Below, one piece after another: positions 52,912 to 61,076 of a stretch of 64,000 nt of DNA (within the stretch, counting starts at the first letter, position 1; every line of letters starts with the position of its first letter). Under the pieces are notes generated by a model, which saw only the letters and a program-made list of their open reading frames with translations, ran no database searches and had not been told where the DNA came from. The DNA lies in contig NZ_LT906436.1 in the NCBI RefSeq assembly GCF_900187225.1, forward strand, positions 682,001-746,000, in the 5' to 3' direction. Made by a program: the position numbers and the translations under genes. The stretch comes from Listeria monocytogenes. GTDB taxonomy: Bacteria; Bacillota; Bacilli; Lactobacillales; Listeriaceae.

Positions 52912-52975
52912 TTTTTTATTAAAACTAATTATTTTACAATAAAATATGGAGTTTTTTTAAAAAATATGAGATAAT
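52912..52975 (+). promoter_or_regulatory. Chemoreceptor promoter with three MogR boxes
   Basis: Exact TTTT-N5-AAAA boxes lie at 52912-52924, 52932-52944 and 52952-52964. An extended -10 TGAGATAAT lies at 52967-52975. This puts the chemoreceptor and following peptidase under MogR control although they are outside the main cluster. Confidence 0.82.
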
Positions 52976-53008
52976 GAACTAGAATTAGAGAATAGGAGTG
53001 TGGAATGG

Positions 53009-54814
53009 GTGAATTTAATTAAAAATCGTAAATTGAAAACAAAATTAAGCATCAATATTGTTATAACGACCATCATGTTAATCGGACTTGGCGCGACTAG
53101 TTTCCTAGGTTTTCGTCATGTAGCAACACTTTCAGATAATATGGTTGATAATAATGTCGCACCAATGAAAGAAATCGCAAAAATCCAAACAAACATGGCG
53201 CAAATCAATATCGACATCCTGACCATGTTCGACACTATCAACGGAAAATCAACCCTTATCAAAGATATCGATAATCTGTACGCCGAAAATGACCAAGCAA
53301 TCCATAATTTCAAAAAAGCCAATTTAACAGCAGAAGATAAGAAACAATTAGCTTACTTTGAAGAAAAACTAGCAGATATGAAAGCATCCGCATCCTCTGT
53401 AATCAGTGACACATCAAGTGCGCTAGACGATGCAGAACTACTTGGAGCACAAAACAGATACTACCAAAACGTCAAAACAAAATTTGACGATGCAACGAAA
53501 CAATTAAACGTTTTAAATGACATGAACTATAAAGAAGTCGAAAATTCCTCACAAGCAATTTCTGACTTTGGCGTAAAAATCAGCTTAATTTTCACAGCAG
53601 TTATTATCGCCGTGCTAATTTCCTTATTCATTTTCAACGCCTATATTACGAGAGTTATTCTAAAAGGAATTCGTCATCTGCAAACAGCCGTACATAAAGT
53701 AGCGAGTGGCGACCTATCATACCGCAGCACTTACAATGGTAGAGATGAACTGGGCGATATTACTAACGACTTGAACGAAATGAGCGAAAACCTACGCCTG
53801 ATGATTGAAGACGTTAAAAAAGCGTCCACAGATGTGAAATCTTCGAGCGACAACGTGATTATTAGCTCTGAAATTATTTCCGCGATGACAACCGAAATGG
53901 ACATCGAAATGAAAATGATGGGCGAACAAATCCAAACGCAAATCGGTAGCATGAAAGAAAGCACGGATGCGATGGATCAAATGACAGGCGGCGTTCAAAA
54001 CGTAGCTGAATATGCCCTTAAAGTATCTGACTTAACAAAAGACTCCGCAGAAAAAACCAACGACGGAATTGCCGTTATTAATAACTTAGTGTCACAAATG
54101 GACCGCATCAGCGGCGTTATGCGTTCAAGCACAGACGTTGTTTCCCAACTAGTTAACCGTGTTGGCGAAGTTGAAAAAGCGCTAGATACCGTTACGAATA
54201 TCGCTGACCAAACTAATTTACTGGCCCTAAACGCAGCCATCGAATCTGCGCGCGCCGGCGAACATGGCCGTGGTTTCGCAGTCGTAGCCGAAGAAGTCCG
54301 GAAGCTTGCGGAACAATCACGTCTTGCTGTTGTTGACATTAATACTGTTCTGAAAAAAATCCAAACAGAATCAAAAACAACTATCGAAGTAATGAACACA
54401 GGTCTTTCCGAATCCGAAGCAGGCCAAAAAATCATTTCCGAAACAGAAGCAACTTTCACAGACTTACTCAACCGTGTCAATGATATATCCGCCCAAATGC
54501 AAAATGTATCTCAAGAAACGGAAGAAATGGCTGCGGGAATTGAAGAAGTCAACACATCAATTAGCGATGTAACAGAAATATCCAACCAAATCGGTGAAAA
54601 ATCCACTGCCGCACTTGAATTCGCAGAAGTAAACAAAATGAAAGTAGACGAGCTAGTCGTTATCTCCGAAGAAATGCAAAAAATCTCCGGTTCATTAGAA
54701 GGGTATATCGCCAACTTCAATACCGAAGTGAGCGAAGAAGCGGTCGAAGCAACAGAAGAGCCAGAATCAGAAACAAAAGACCCGGGAGAACCAGTCCTAG
54801 CTGAAAATGTCTAG
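53009..54814 (+). CDS. Methyl-accepting chemotaxis protein
   Basis: A 601-residue chemoreceptor. A transmembrane helix at about 13-35, an extracytoplasmic four-helix sensor domain, a second transmembrane helix at about 190-212, a HAMP domain ([20 protein letters not shown]), and a C-terminal signalling domain with [21 protein letters not shown] and [19 protein letters not shown]. The Glu-rich tail lacks a recognisable CheR-docking pentapeptide. AGGAG lies 10 bases before the GTG at 53009; the GTG at 53000 is too close to it. The ligand is unknown. Confidence 0.93.
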   Translation: MNLIKNRKLKTKLSINIVITTIMLIGLGATSFLGFRHVATLSDNMVDNNVAPMKEIAKIQTNMAQINIDILTMFDTINGKSTLIKDIDNLYAENDQAIHNFKKANLTAEDKKQLAYFEEKLADMKASASSVISDTSSALDDAELLGAQNRYYQNVKTKFDDATKQLNVLNDMNYKEVENSSQAISDFGVKISLIFTAVIIAVLISLFIFNAYITRVILKGIRHLQTAVHKVASGDLSYRSTYNGRDELGDITNDLNEMSENLRLMIEDVKKASTDVKSSSDNVIISSEIISAMTTEMDIEMKMMGEQIQTQIGSMKESTDAMDQMTGGVQNVAEYALKVSDLTKDSAEKTNDGIAVINNLVSQMDRISGVMRSSTDVVSQLVNRVGEVEKALDTVTNIADQTNLLALNAAIESARAGEHGRGFAVVAEEVRKLAEQSRLAVVDINTVLKKIQTESKTTIEVMNTGLSESEAGQKIISETEATFTDLLNRVNDISAQMQNVSQETEEMAAGIEEVNTSISDVTEISNQIGEKSTAALEFAEVNKMKVDELVVISEEMQKISGSLEGYIANFNTEVSEEAVEATEEPESETKDPGEPVLAENV

Positions 54815-54826
54815 GAAGCATGTATA

Positions 54827-55555
54827 ATGCGAATTTGGATAAAATCACTGCTTGTCATTACAGCATGTATATTTAGTTTGACCCTTCTAAATACGAAATA
54901 TACCTTTTATTCACCAACCGTCAAACTCGAAAGCGCCAAAGTCGTTTATAAATTAAACAATGAACCTTTTAATGTAAGATTAGATGTACCGCTAGTGAAT
55001 CAAATGGATGCTCCGACGCTTTTTAACGGCTGTGAAGTAACAAGCCTAGCAATGCTCTTACAGTTCAATGGAAAGCGCGTAACGAAAAATGAGTTAGCAA
55101 ATAATCTCTCGACAACGCCAATCGAACAAAATGGTTTACATGGTAATCCAGATAAGGCGTTCGTCGGTAGTATTAGCGGCGATAGCCCTGGTCTTGGCGT
55201 GAATCATGCTCCAATTGCTAAACTAGCTGCTAAATACGTTAACGAGGCACACGTCCACGATATTAGCGGGAATAGCATTCAAGACATCATTACCGTACTA
55301 AGCACAGGTGCGCCGGTTTGGATTATCACTACTACCGACTATCATGCACCGAAAAATTGGCAAACCGTGCAAACAAAAGAAGGCAAAAAGAAAATTACGT
55401 ATTCGATGCATAGTGTCATTATCACTGGGTTTGATAAAAATAATTTTTATATTAATGATCCATATGGACATAAAAATCGTGCCGTAAAAAGAAGTGTCCT
55501 AGAAGAAGGCTGGTCTGCTATGGGAAAGCAAGCCATTTACCTAAGTCGTCCATAA
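54827..55555 (+). CDS. C39-like cysteine peptidase, membrane-anchored
   Basis: A 242-residue papain-like peptidase of the Peptidase_C39_2 type. An N-terminal signal anchor (residues 5-22) is followed by the catalytic domain: Cys69 in LFNGCEVTSLAML, His195 in SMHSVIITGF and Asp211 in INDPYG. It starts 12 bases after the chemoreceptor stop and shares its MogR-controlled promoter. The substrate, a peptide or cell-wall bond outside the membrane, is unknown. Confidence 0.85.
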   Translation: MRIWIKSLLVITACIFSLTLLNTKYTFYSPTVKLESAKVVYKLNNEPFNVRLDVPLVNQMDAPTLFNGCEVTSLAMLLQFNGKRVTKNELANNLSTTPIEQNGLHGNPDKAFVGSISGDSPGLGVNHAPIAKLAAKYVNEAHVHDISGNSIQDIITVLSTGAPVWIITTTDYHAPKNWQTVQTKEGKKKITYSMHSVIITGFDKNNFYINDPYGHKNRAVKRSVLEEGWSAMGKQAIYLSRP

Positions 55556-55606
55556 AAAAATCGTTTGAAAGCATATCTCAATCTCATGCTCTCAAACGAT
55601 TTTTTA
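55555..55606. terminator. Bidirectional terminator between the peptidase and the LPSTG gene
   Basis: Stem AAAAAATCGTTTGA...AGCAT/ATGCT...TCAAACGATTTTTT with T runs on both strands. Confidence 0.9.
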
Positions 55607-55816
55607 TATTTTCTTCTTAATAAATAGTATAACAGCAAGCGCGACAAGTACCACTCCAATAACAATCGGCCAAACCGAAAACGCATCTCCGGTAGAAGGT
55701 AGAAGGGAAGCGCTACTTGTATTTTCAAATGCGACAGCCGTGCTTACTCGGAAATAAATGAATCCAAGTGAAATGAAAACAGCAATACTAGCAACTAATT
55801 TTTTGGGAAAAACCAT
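55604..55816 (-). CDS. Very short LPXTG surface protein (70 aa)
   Basis: A 70-residue protein with a signal peptide (MVFPKKLVASIAVFISLGFI, cleavage probably after AVA near residue 29), then only about ten residues before the sorting motif LPSTG at 39-43, a hydrophobic helix (48-65) and IKKKI. All parts of a sortase A substrate are present but the predicted mature peptide is only a dozen residues long. GGAGCGAG precedes the ATG. Function unknown. Confidence 0.8.
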   Translation of the reverse strand: MVFPKKLVASIAVFISLGFIYFRVSTAVAFENTSSASLLPSTGDAFSVWPIVIGVVLVALAVILFIKKKI

Positions 55817-55846
55817 TCAGCTCGCTCCTTTTTATATCATAGCTAT

Positions 55847-55875
55847 ATTATTAGGCATTTGATATTTTTTGTCAA
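55847..55875 (-). promoter_or_regulatory. Promoter of the short LPXTG gene
   Basis: On the minus strand TTGACA (complement of 55870-55875) and AATAAT (complement of 55847-55852), 17 bases apart and about 30 bases before the start codon. Confidence 0.6.
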
Positions 55876-55914
55876 TGTATAGACCAATTTTAATCAAATG
55901 GCTATATATAATGC

Positions 55915-55943
55915 TTGACCTAGTATACATATTATTGTAAAAT
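55915..55943 (+). promoter_or_regulatory. glmS promoter
   Basis: TTGACC at 55915-55920 and TAAAAT at 55938-55943, 17 bases apart. It is placed about 50 bases before the ribozyme cleavage site, giving a short leader. Confidence 0.75.
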
Positions 55944-55989
55944 GAATTTGTTTCCTTGAAAAGTAGTGAAGGAGGATCGTACAATTGAA

Positions 55990-56180
55990 TAGAAGCGCCA
56001 GAACTGATTGGGACGAAAATGCTTGAAGGTGAAATCCCTGAAAAGTATCGATCAGTTGACGAGGAGGAGATTAATCGAAGTTTCGGCGGGAGTCTCCCGG
56101 CTGTGCATGCAGTCGTTAAGTCTTACTTACAAATCATTTGGGTGACCAAGTGGACAGAGTAGTAATGAAACATGCTTTTT
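55990..56180 (+). ncRNA. glmS ribozyme/riboswitch
   Basis: The glucosamine-6-phosphate-activated self-cleaving element. Recognised by the cleavage-site region AGCGCCAGAACT (cleavage expected between 55994 and 55995), GACGAGGAGGAG, ATCGAAGTTTCGGCGGGAG, GTGCATGCAGTCGTTAAG, and the 3' GACAGAGTAGTAATGAAACATGC. These correspond to the conserved core pseudoknots. Cleavage exposes a 5' hydroxyl and leads to mRNA decay, so glmS is repressed when its product is abundant. Confidence 0.96.
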
Positions 56181-56262
56181 ACCCTCCAAGGAAACCAAAA
56201 AATGTAGAGGGCTTGAAATTGGATAAGTCTGCCCTCAAGTTAATTATTGGAGGAATTTTATT

Positions 56263-58068
56263 ATGTGTGGAATCGTTGGATATATAGGAACAAATAATGC
56301 AAAAGGCATTTTATTAGAAGGACTTGAAAAATTAGAATACCGCGGCTATGATTCTGCAGGAATCGCTTTGCAAAACAAAGAACTTGTAACAGTTGTCAAA
56401 GAAAAAGGACGGATTGCAGACCTTGCAAGCCTTGTACCAAGTGATGCATTCGGTACAACGGGAATCGGGCATACACGCTGGGCAACACACGGTAAACCGA
56501 ATCACGAAAACGCCCACCCGCACCAAAGTAAATCAGGTCGTTTTACAATTGTTCATAACGGCGTAATCGAAAACTACACCCTTTTAAAAGAAGAATACTT
56601 AAAAAACCATTCTTTTGTCAGTGACACAGATACAGAAGTAATCGTTCAGCTTATCGAACTCTTTGCAGCAGAACTTTCTACTAAAGAAGCATTCAAAAAG
56701 GCGTTATCGTTACTGCACGGTTCTTACGCAATCTGCTTAATCGACCAAACCAATACAGAAAAGCTTTACGCAGCAAAAAATAAAAGTCCATTACTAATCG
56801 GAAAAGGCGAAAACTTCAATGTTATCGCAAGTGATGCTATGGCTGTCATTAAAGAGACAGACGAATTCGTGGAAATTATGGATAAAGAAATCGTCATCGT
56901 AACAAAAGATGGCTTCACTTTAGAAACACTAGAAGGTGAAGAAATCACTCGTGCAAGCTACAAAGCGGAACTAGATGCATCAGACATCGAAAAAGGCACA
57001 TACCCGCACTATATGTTAAAAGAAATCGACGAACAACCAGCTGTAACACGTAAAATCATTCAAGCCTATCAAGATGAAGCTGGCGAAATCAATGTCGACA
57101 AAACTATCATTGACGAAATTTTATCATCTGACCGCATTCATATCGTTGCTTGTGGGACAAGTTATCATGCTGGTTTAGTCGGAAAAAATTTAATCGAAAA
57201 AATGGCGAAAATTCCTGTAGAAGTACACGTATCCAGTGAATTTGCTTACAATTTGCCATTAATGTCTAAAAAACCGCTATTTATTTTTATTACGCAAAGT
57301 GGCGAAACTGCCGACAGTCGTCAATGTCTTGTTAAAGTGAAAGAACTTGGCTACCGCACATTAACCTTAACAAACGTACCAGGCTCGACGCTAGACCGTG
57401 AAGCAGATCATTCGATGTATTTATACGCAGGCCCAGAAATCGCTGTAGCTTCAACAAAAGCCTATACAGCTCAAATTTCCGTATTGGCAGTACTTGCAGT
57501 TTCCCTTGGTCGCGAAATTGGTGACGAAGAAGCACTTAACATTAATTTAGCTGCTGAACTAGGAATTGTCGCAACAGCAATGGAAGCCATGGTCTCTAGC
57601 AAAGAAGTGATTGAGCACATCGCTGGCGAATACTTAGCAACTTCTCGTAACGCTTTCTTCCTAGGTAGAAATATCGATTATTTCGTAGCAATGGAAGCTG
57701 CTCTTAAACTAAAAGAAATCTCTTATATTCAAGCTGAAGGTTTTGCAAGTGGCGAATTAAAACATGGTACAATCGCGCTTATCGAAGACGGGACACCAGT
57801 TTTAGCGCTTATAACGCAAGAATCTATCAACTGGAATATTCGCGGAAATGTCAACGAAGTATTAGCGCGTGGAGCAAAAACTTGTATATTCGCAATGGAA
57901 AACGTCGCACAACCAGGTGACCGCTTTGTCATTCCACAAGTGCATCCGCTATTAACACCACTGGCTAGCGTCATCCCATGCCAACTACTAGCTTATTACG
58001 CCGCACTTCACCGTGATTGCGACGTCGACAAACCAAGAAACTTAGCTAAAAGTGTCACAGTAGAATAA
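56263..58068 (+). CDS. glmS: Glutamine-fructose-6-phosphate aminotransferase GlmS
   Basis: A 601-residue enzyme that makes glucosamine-6-phosphate for peptidoglycan. The N-terminal glutaminase uses Cys2 (MCGIVGYIG) as nucleophile; two SIS isomerase domains follow ([12 protein letters not shown] and [12 protein letters not shown]). The C-terminus [13 protein letters not shown] is characteristic. The start has TTGGAGG, which lies about 80 bases after the ribozyme. Terminator directly after. Confidence 0.98.
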   Translation: MCGIVGYIGTNNAKGILLEGLEKLEYRGYDSAGIALQNKELVTVVKEKGRIADLASLVPSDAFGTTGIGHTRWATHGKPNHENAHPHQSKSGRFTIVHNGVIENYTLLKEEYLKNHSFVSDTDTEVIVQLIELFAAELSTKEAFKKALSLLHGSYAICLIDQTNTEKLYAAKNKSPLLIGKGENFNVIASDAMAVIKETDEFVEIMDKEIVIVTKDGFTLETLEGEEITRASYKAELDASDIEKGTYPHYMLKEIDEQPAVTRKIIQAYQDEAGEINVDKTIIDEILSSDRIHIVACGTSYHAGLVGKNLIEKMAKIPVEVHVSSEFAYNLPLMSKKPLFIFITQSGETADSRQCLVKVKELGYRTLTLTNVPGSTLDREADHSMYLYAGPEIAVASTKAYTAQISVLAVLAVSLGREIGDEEALNINLAAELGIVATAMEAMVSSKEVIEHIAGEYLATSRNAFFLGRNIDYFVAMEAALKLKEISYIQAEGFASGELKHGTIALIEDGTPVLALITQESINWNIRGNVNEVLARGAKTCIFAMENVAQPGDRFVIPQVHPLLTPLASVIPCQLLAYYAALHRDCDVDKPRNLAKSVTVE

Positions 58069-58075
58069 ATTTTTC

Positions 58076-58110
58076 AAGGCCTTTTCGAACTAGAAAAGGT
58101 CTTTTTTTTA
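58076..58110 (+). terminator. glmS terminator
   Basis: Stem AAGGCCTTTTC/GAAAAGGTCTT with one G-T pair, loop of six, and a T run. Confidence 0.92.
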
Positions 58111-58180
58111 CACAATCAATAAATTTGCACGAGCCCCTTGTTATGCTTTAAACTTAAAGAGGAATGGGGGAAATCAGCCA

Positions 58181-58921
58181 ATGGAAGTATCGCATGTAAC
58201 GCTCGCACCAAATAAAGATAGTCGTGCCGCAGTTTTAACAATCGGCAAATTCGATGGGGTACATATCGGCCATCAGACCATTTTAAATACAGCCTTATCC
58301 ATAAAAAAAGAAAATGAAATATTAACCGCTATCAGTTTCAGCCCACACCCACTTTGGGCTTTAAAACAAATCGAAATATATCGTGAAATGCTCACACCAA
58401 GAATGGAAAAAGAACGCTGGCTCGCGTATTACGGTGTCAATCATTTAATCGAGACAGAATTTACATCTAGGTACGCAGAAACGACACCGGAAGAATTTGT
58501 CACAGATCATTTGACCAACTTGAATTTATCGCATATTGTTGTTGGTTCCGAATTTAATTTTGGGAAAGGGCGCGACTCTGACGTAGATTTACTCCGGGAC
58601 CTATGCAAGCCCTATGATATTGGTGTCACATCTGTCCCGGTTATTGAAACAAATCAAACCAAAATAAGTTCCACCAACATTCGAGCGTTTATTCGGCGCG
58701 GTCATTTTCAAGAAGCGGAAGAGCTCTTAGGCCATCCGTGGTATATTACTGGAATTGTAGAAAATGGTGAGATGACTGGCTTAGATGATTACGTTCTCCC
58801 GGCAACAGGTACGTATCAAACAGACTCAGGAATAGTGAACGTAACGAACAATCGCACCATCGAAGTCGGATTGTCAGATGGACTTCAACAATTACATATG
58901 AAAAACGAACTTTCCGAGTAA
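58181..58921 (+). CDS. FMN adenylyltransferase (FAD synthetase) without kinase domain
   Basis: A 246-residue protein with the nucleotidyltransferase domain of RibF/RibC: GKFDGVHIGH at residues 22-31, SFSPHPLWAL, VVGSEFNFGKGRDSD, and KISSTNIR. After that comes only a short tail of about 80 residues that lacks the riboflavin-kinase PTAN motif. It should make FAD from FMN and ATP but not phosphorylate riboflavin. A monofunctional enzyme of this kind is what I recall for this Listeria gene, next to a separate bifunctional RibCF elsewhere. The tail is degenerate. Confidence 0.87.
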   Translation: MEVSHVTLAPNKDSRAAVLTIGKFDGVHIGHQTILNTALSIKKENEILTAISFSPHPLWALKQIEIYREMLTPRMEKERWLAYYGVNHLIETEFTSRYAETTPEEFVTDHLTNLNLSHIVVGSEFNFGKGRDSDVDLLRDLCKPYDIGVTSVPVIETNQTKISSTNIRAFIRRGHFQEAEELLGHPWYITGIVENGEMTGLDDYVLPATGTYQTDSGIVNVTNNRTIEVGLSDGLQQLHMKNELSE

Positions 58922-58936
58922 TTGGGAAAGTTTTTC

Positions 58937-58984
58937 TTTACATTTTATAAAATTAGTAATATACTAATTTAGTAAATTACTAAA
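58937..58984 (+). promoter_or_regulatory. Promoter overlapped by two tandem palindromes
   Basis: TTTACA at 58937-58942 and TATACT at 58960-58965 with exactly 17 bases between. TTAGTA-AT-AT-ACTAA (58953-58967) covers the -10, and TTTAGTAA-A-TTACTAAA (58968-58984), a near-perfect palindrome, covers the start site. Together they form an operator for an unidentified repressor of the gene at 59004. Confidence 0.7.
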
Positions 58985-59003
58985 ATTTAAAAGGAGAAAT
59001 CTC

Positions 59004-59483
59004 ATGAAGATTCCAACTACCTTAAAACATAAACCAGTAATCGTTGTTGAAAATTATGAAGAAGTAGATGGCAAGAACGCTTACCATTCTGATGCGAAAG
59101 GTCTTTCGCTCGGACTTGCGCAGTGGAATGATCGTGGCAAAGTAGATATTTCCGCTAAAGTTTGGCGTCACACGGGTGATAAATGGTCGCGCCAATCTGA
59201 AGAACTTCCGCTACATCGTGTGCTCGACTTGGCCATTTTAATCGCTAGAACCAAAGTTCATTTTAAAGATGCTTACCGTTTACCTCATTTGTATGACAAA
59301 GAGAATCCCACGCTTGATCGTATTGGTTTGCAAGGAGATGCGCTGACTATTGCCGTTTGTGAAGATAACGAATATATCGATGAAGACATGCAATTATTCG
59401 AACAAGCTTTAAAAAACGATGATGAACTTCTCAGTGAACGCCTCAAAACATTAAGCAAACTATTACAAGAAGCAGGTTATTAA
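59004..59483 (+). CDS. Hypothetical protein (DUF6530-like)
   Basis: A 159-residue soluble protein beginning MKIPTTLKHKPVIVVENYEEVDGK, with GLSLGLAQWNDRGKVDISAKVWRHTGDKWSRQSEELPLHRVLDLAIL-type central region. This resembles a small family of uncharacterised Firmicute proteins (DUF6530, tentative). No catalytic motif is evident. AAAGGAGA precedes the ATG. It is controlled by the palindrome-flanked promoter and cotranscribed with the next gene. Confidence 0.75.
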   Translation: MKIPTTLKHKPVIVVENYEEVDGKNAYHSDAKGLSLGLAQWNDRGKVDISAKVWRHTGDKWSRQSEELPLHRVLDLAILIARTKVHFKDAYRLPHLYDKENPTLDRIGLQGDALTIAVCEDNEYIDEDMQLFEQALKNDDELLSERLKTLSKLLQEAGY

Positions 59484-59496
59484 GGACGTGAAATAA

Positions 59497-59835
59497 ATGA
59501 ATAAAGACAATCGTAAAGAACTAATTCGTGCATACAAAGAAAAATCTCCCGATGCCGGCGTTTACCGTTTTATCAGTACAAAAAGTGGTAAATCCTTAAT
59601 TGATAACACAATGGATTTAAAAGGAATCGCCAATAAACTTGCTTTCGGAGTGAAAATTGGAGCGGGAAATATGCTACCACCAGAAATGGCAAAAGAAGCA
59701 AAGGAACATGGTATTGACACCATTCAATTTGAAATTCTTGAAAAAGTAGATATTAAGCCCGAAATGACAAAAGAAGATATTAAAGAAGAAAATGATGTAC
59801 TCCTTAGTTTATGGCTAGAACGTGAAGATATCTGA
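59497..59835 (+). CDS. Hypothetical protein, GIY-YIG-like beginning
   Basis: A 112-residue protein. The segment DAGVYRFISTKSGKSLIDNTMDLKGIANKLAFG recalls the start of a GIY-YIG domain (GVYR and later region), but the second tyrosine motif and catalytic Arg/Glu are not clearly present, so nuclease activity is doubtful. It starts 13 bases after the previous stop and ends just before a terminator. Confidence 0.65.
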   Translation: MNKDNRKELIRAYKEKSPDAGVYRFISTKSGKSLIDNTMDLKGIANKLAFGVKIGAGNMLPPEMAKEAKEHGIDTIQFEILEKVDIKPEMTKEDIKEENDVLLSLWLEREDI

Positions 59836-59863
59836 GACCTTTCACTTGAAAGGTCTTTTTTTA
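59835..59863 (+). terminator. Terminator of the 59004-59835 unit
   Basis: Perfect 9-bp stem AGACCTTTC/GAAAGGTCT with a 4-base loop and T run. Confidence 0.92.
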
Positions 59864-59979
59864 TTAAAATTGTACAATAAAAAGATAATTGCAATAAAAT
59901 ACACGAAATGTCTACATTTTCTAGCAAAATTAATGTTATACTAATAAATGACTATTTTAAAAGGGAGGTTTATATCATA

Positions 59980-60384
59980 ATGAATCCAAGAAAATCAGAA
60001 TTTGTTCTAACATTAATTGCGGGAATTACAGGTATTATTGCTGGTATTACTGGAATCGCGGGCGGAGGTCTACTTGCTGCTCTTTCTGGCAGTGAAGAAT
60101 TATCTAACGCAACTGCGATGACTGCTGCTGACTCTGAAGCACTTGCTGCTGCAGGTGGTTTAACAGTAATTTTCTCTATAATTGCTTTAGTGCTTGGTAT
60201 TGCTTTGATTGTTTTTGCTGTATTAATTAAACGCAATGCTAAAGTATTTGGTATCTTGACGCTAGTAGCTGGTGTTGTAGGTTTCTTCTTAGTAGGATTA
60301 CTATGGATCGTTCCAGGTGTACTTGCTGTTATTGCAGGTATTATGTGCCTAGCGAGAAAAGTACCAACTGACACATTTAGCTAA
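59980..60384 (+). CDS. DUF4064-like four-helix membrane protein
   Basis: A 134-residue membrane protein with about three or four hydrophobic segments, many Gly and Ala, beginning MNPRKSEFVLTLIAGITGI. It resembles DUF4064 proteins. AAGGGAGGT sets the start at 59980. Upstream, an extended -10 TGTTATACT at 59934-59942 may be its promoter. Function unknown. Confidence 0.8.
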   Translation: MNPRKSEFVLTLIAGITGIIAGITGIAGGGLLAALSGSEELSNATAMTAADSEALAAAGGLTVIFSIIALVLGIALIVFAVLIKRNAKVFGILTLVAGVVGFFLVGLLWIVPGVLAVIAGIMCLARKVPTDTFS

Positions 60385-60396
60385 TCTTAATGCTAG

Positions 60397-60437
60397 ACTG
60401 TAATAGGATGAGCCATCATTCTGTTGCAGTTTTTTTG
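60397..60437 (+). terminator. Terminator of the DUF4064-like gene
   Basis: 15-base stem ACTGTAATAGGATGA/TCATTCTGTTGCAGT held by several G-T pairs, then seven T. Confidence 0.85.
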
Positions 60438-60478
60438 ATTTAAATAGTTCACAAAAGATAATAAATTTATTTTAAAGT

Positions 60479-60511
60479 AAAACCGACAATTTATTTTGTC
60501 GGTTTTTTTGT
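60479..60511. terminator. Second hairpin terminator, both orientations possible
   Basis: Perfect 11-bp stem AAAACCGACAA/TTGTCGGTTTT with a 7-base loop and T run on the plus strand; A-rich sequence before it would serve as T run on the minus strand. It stands alone 50 bases after the first terminator. Confidence 0.75.
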
Positions 60512-61076
60512 GGTTATTATATAACTCTATTTCTTCAAACAAATAGAGCAGATGTGAAAAGTACTATTTCTACTATTTTCAATATTCATCAGTCAATAAT
60601 AGTATGATTTCACATTATTCGAGTGCTAAAATTAGACTTCATTAGCTGTGTCCGGCTGTTATATTGTGACGTTTTTTTGACAAAATTGTAAAAATGGATA
60701 AAAGTGCAACTTTATCTAAAAACGAGGTTGAATTCAGGTGGATTTCGATGATTTGGGATGTTTTGAAAATGTTGGAATTATCTTTTGAAACGCTTTTTTT
60801 TGAGTTGTATTTTAATTGGAAATAAGTAATATCAATTACTTTCGTGTTTTTGAATCTTTGCTAATTAGATTTTTTATAGTAAATTATTTTCGTTTTTATT
60901 CGTGAAAATGTGTCAAAAATAATTACTTGAAAATGGAATGAAATACTGTTTTTGTGATATAAAACGTTCAAAAAATGTTCATAAATAGGAAATTTCGCTA
61001 CTTAGGAAGGCATTTTTGAGTGGCTGTTTAGCGTATAATTTTAGGAGTAATAAATATTACTGGAGGTTATACACGA
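60512..61076. other. Long AT-rich gene-free stretch before the LRR surface protein
   Basis: About 565 bases with no coding frame of note. A TATAAT at 61034-61039 lies 38 bases before the next start codon and is the only evident promoter element; no good -35 accompanies it. The rest is AT-rich and may hold regulatory sites for the surface protein. Confidence 0.5.

Noticed and set aside
59497-59835. GIY-YIG endonuclease call for the 112-residue protein
   Set aside because: Only the first part resembles the domain; the second tyrosine motif and catalytic Arg and Glu are not clear.
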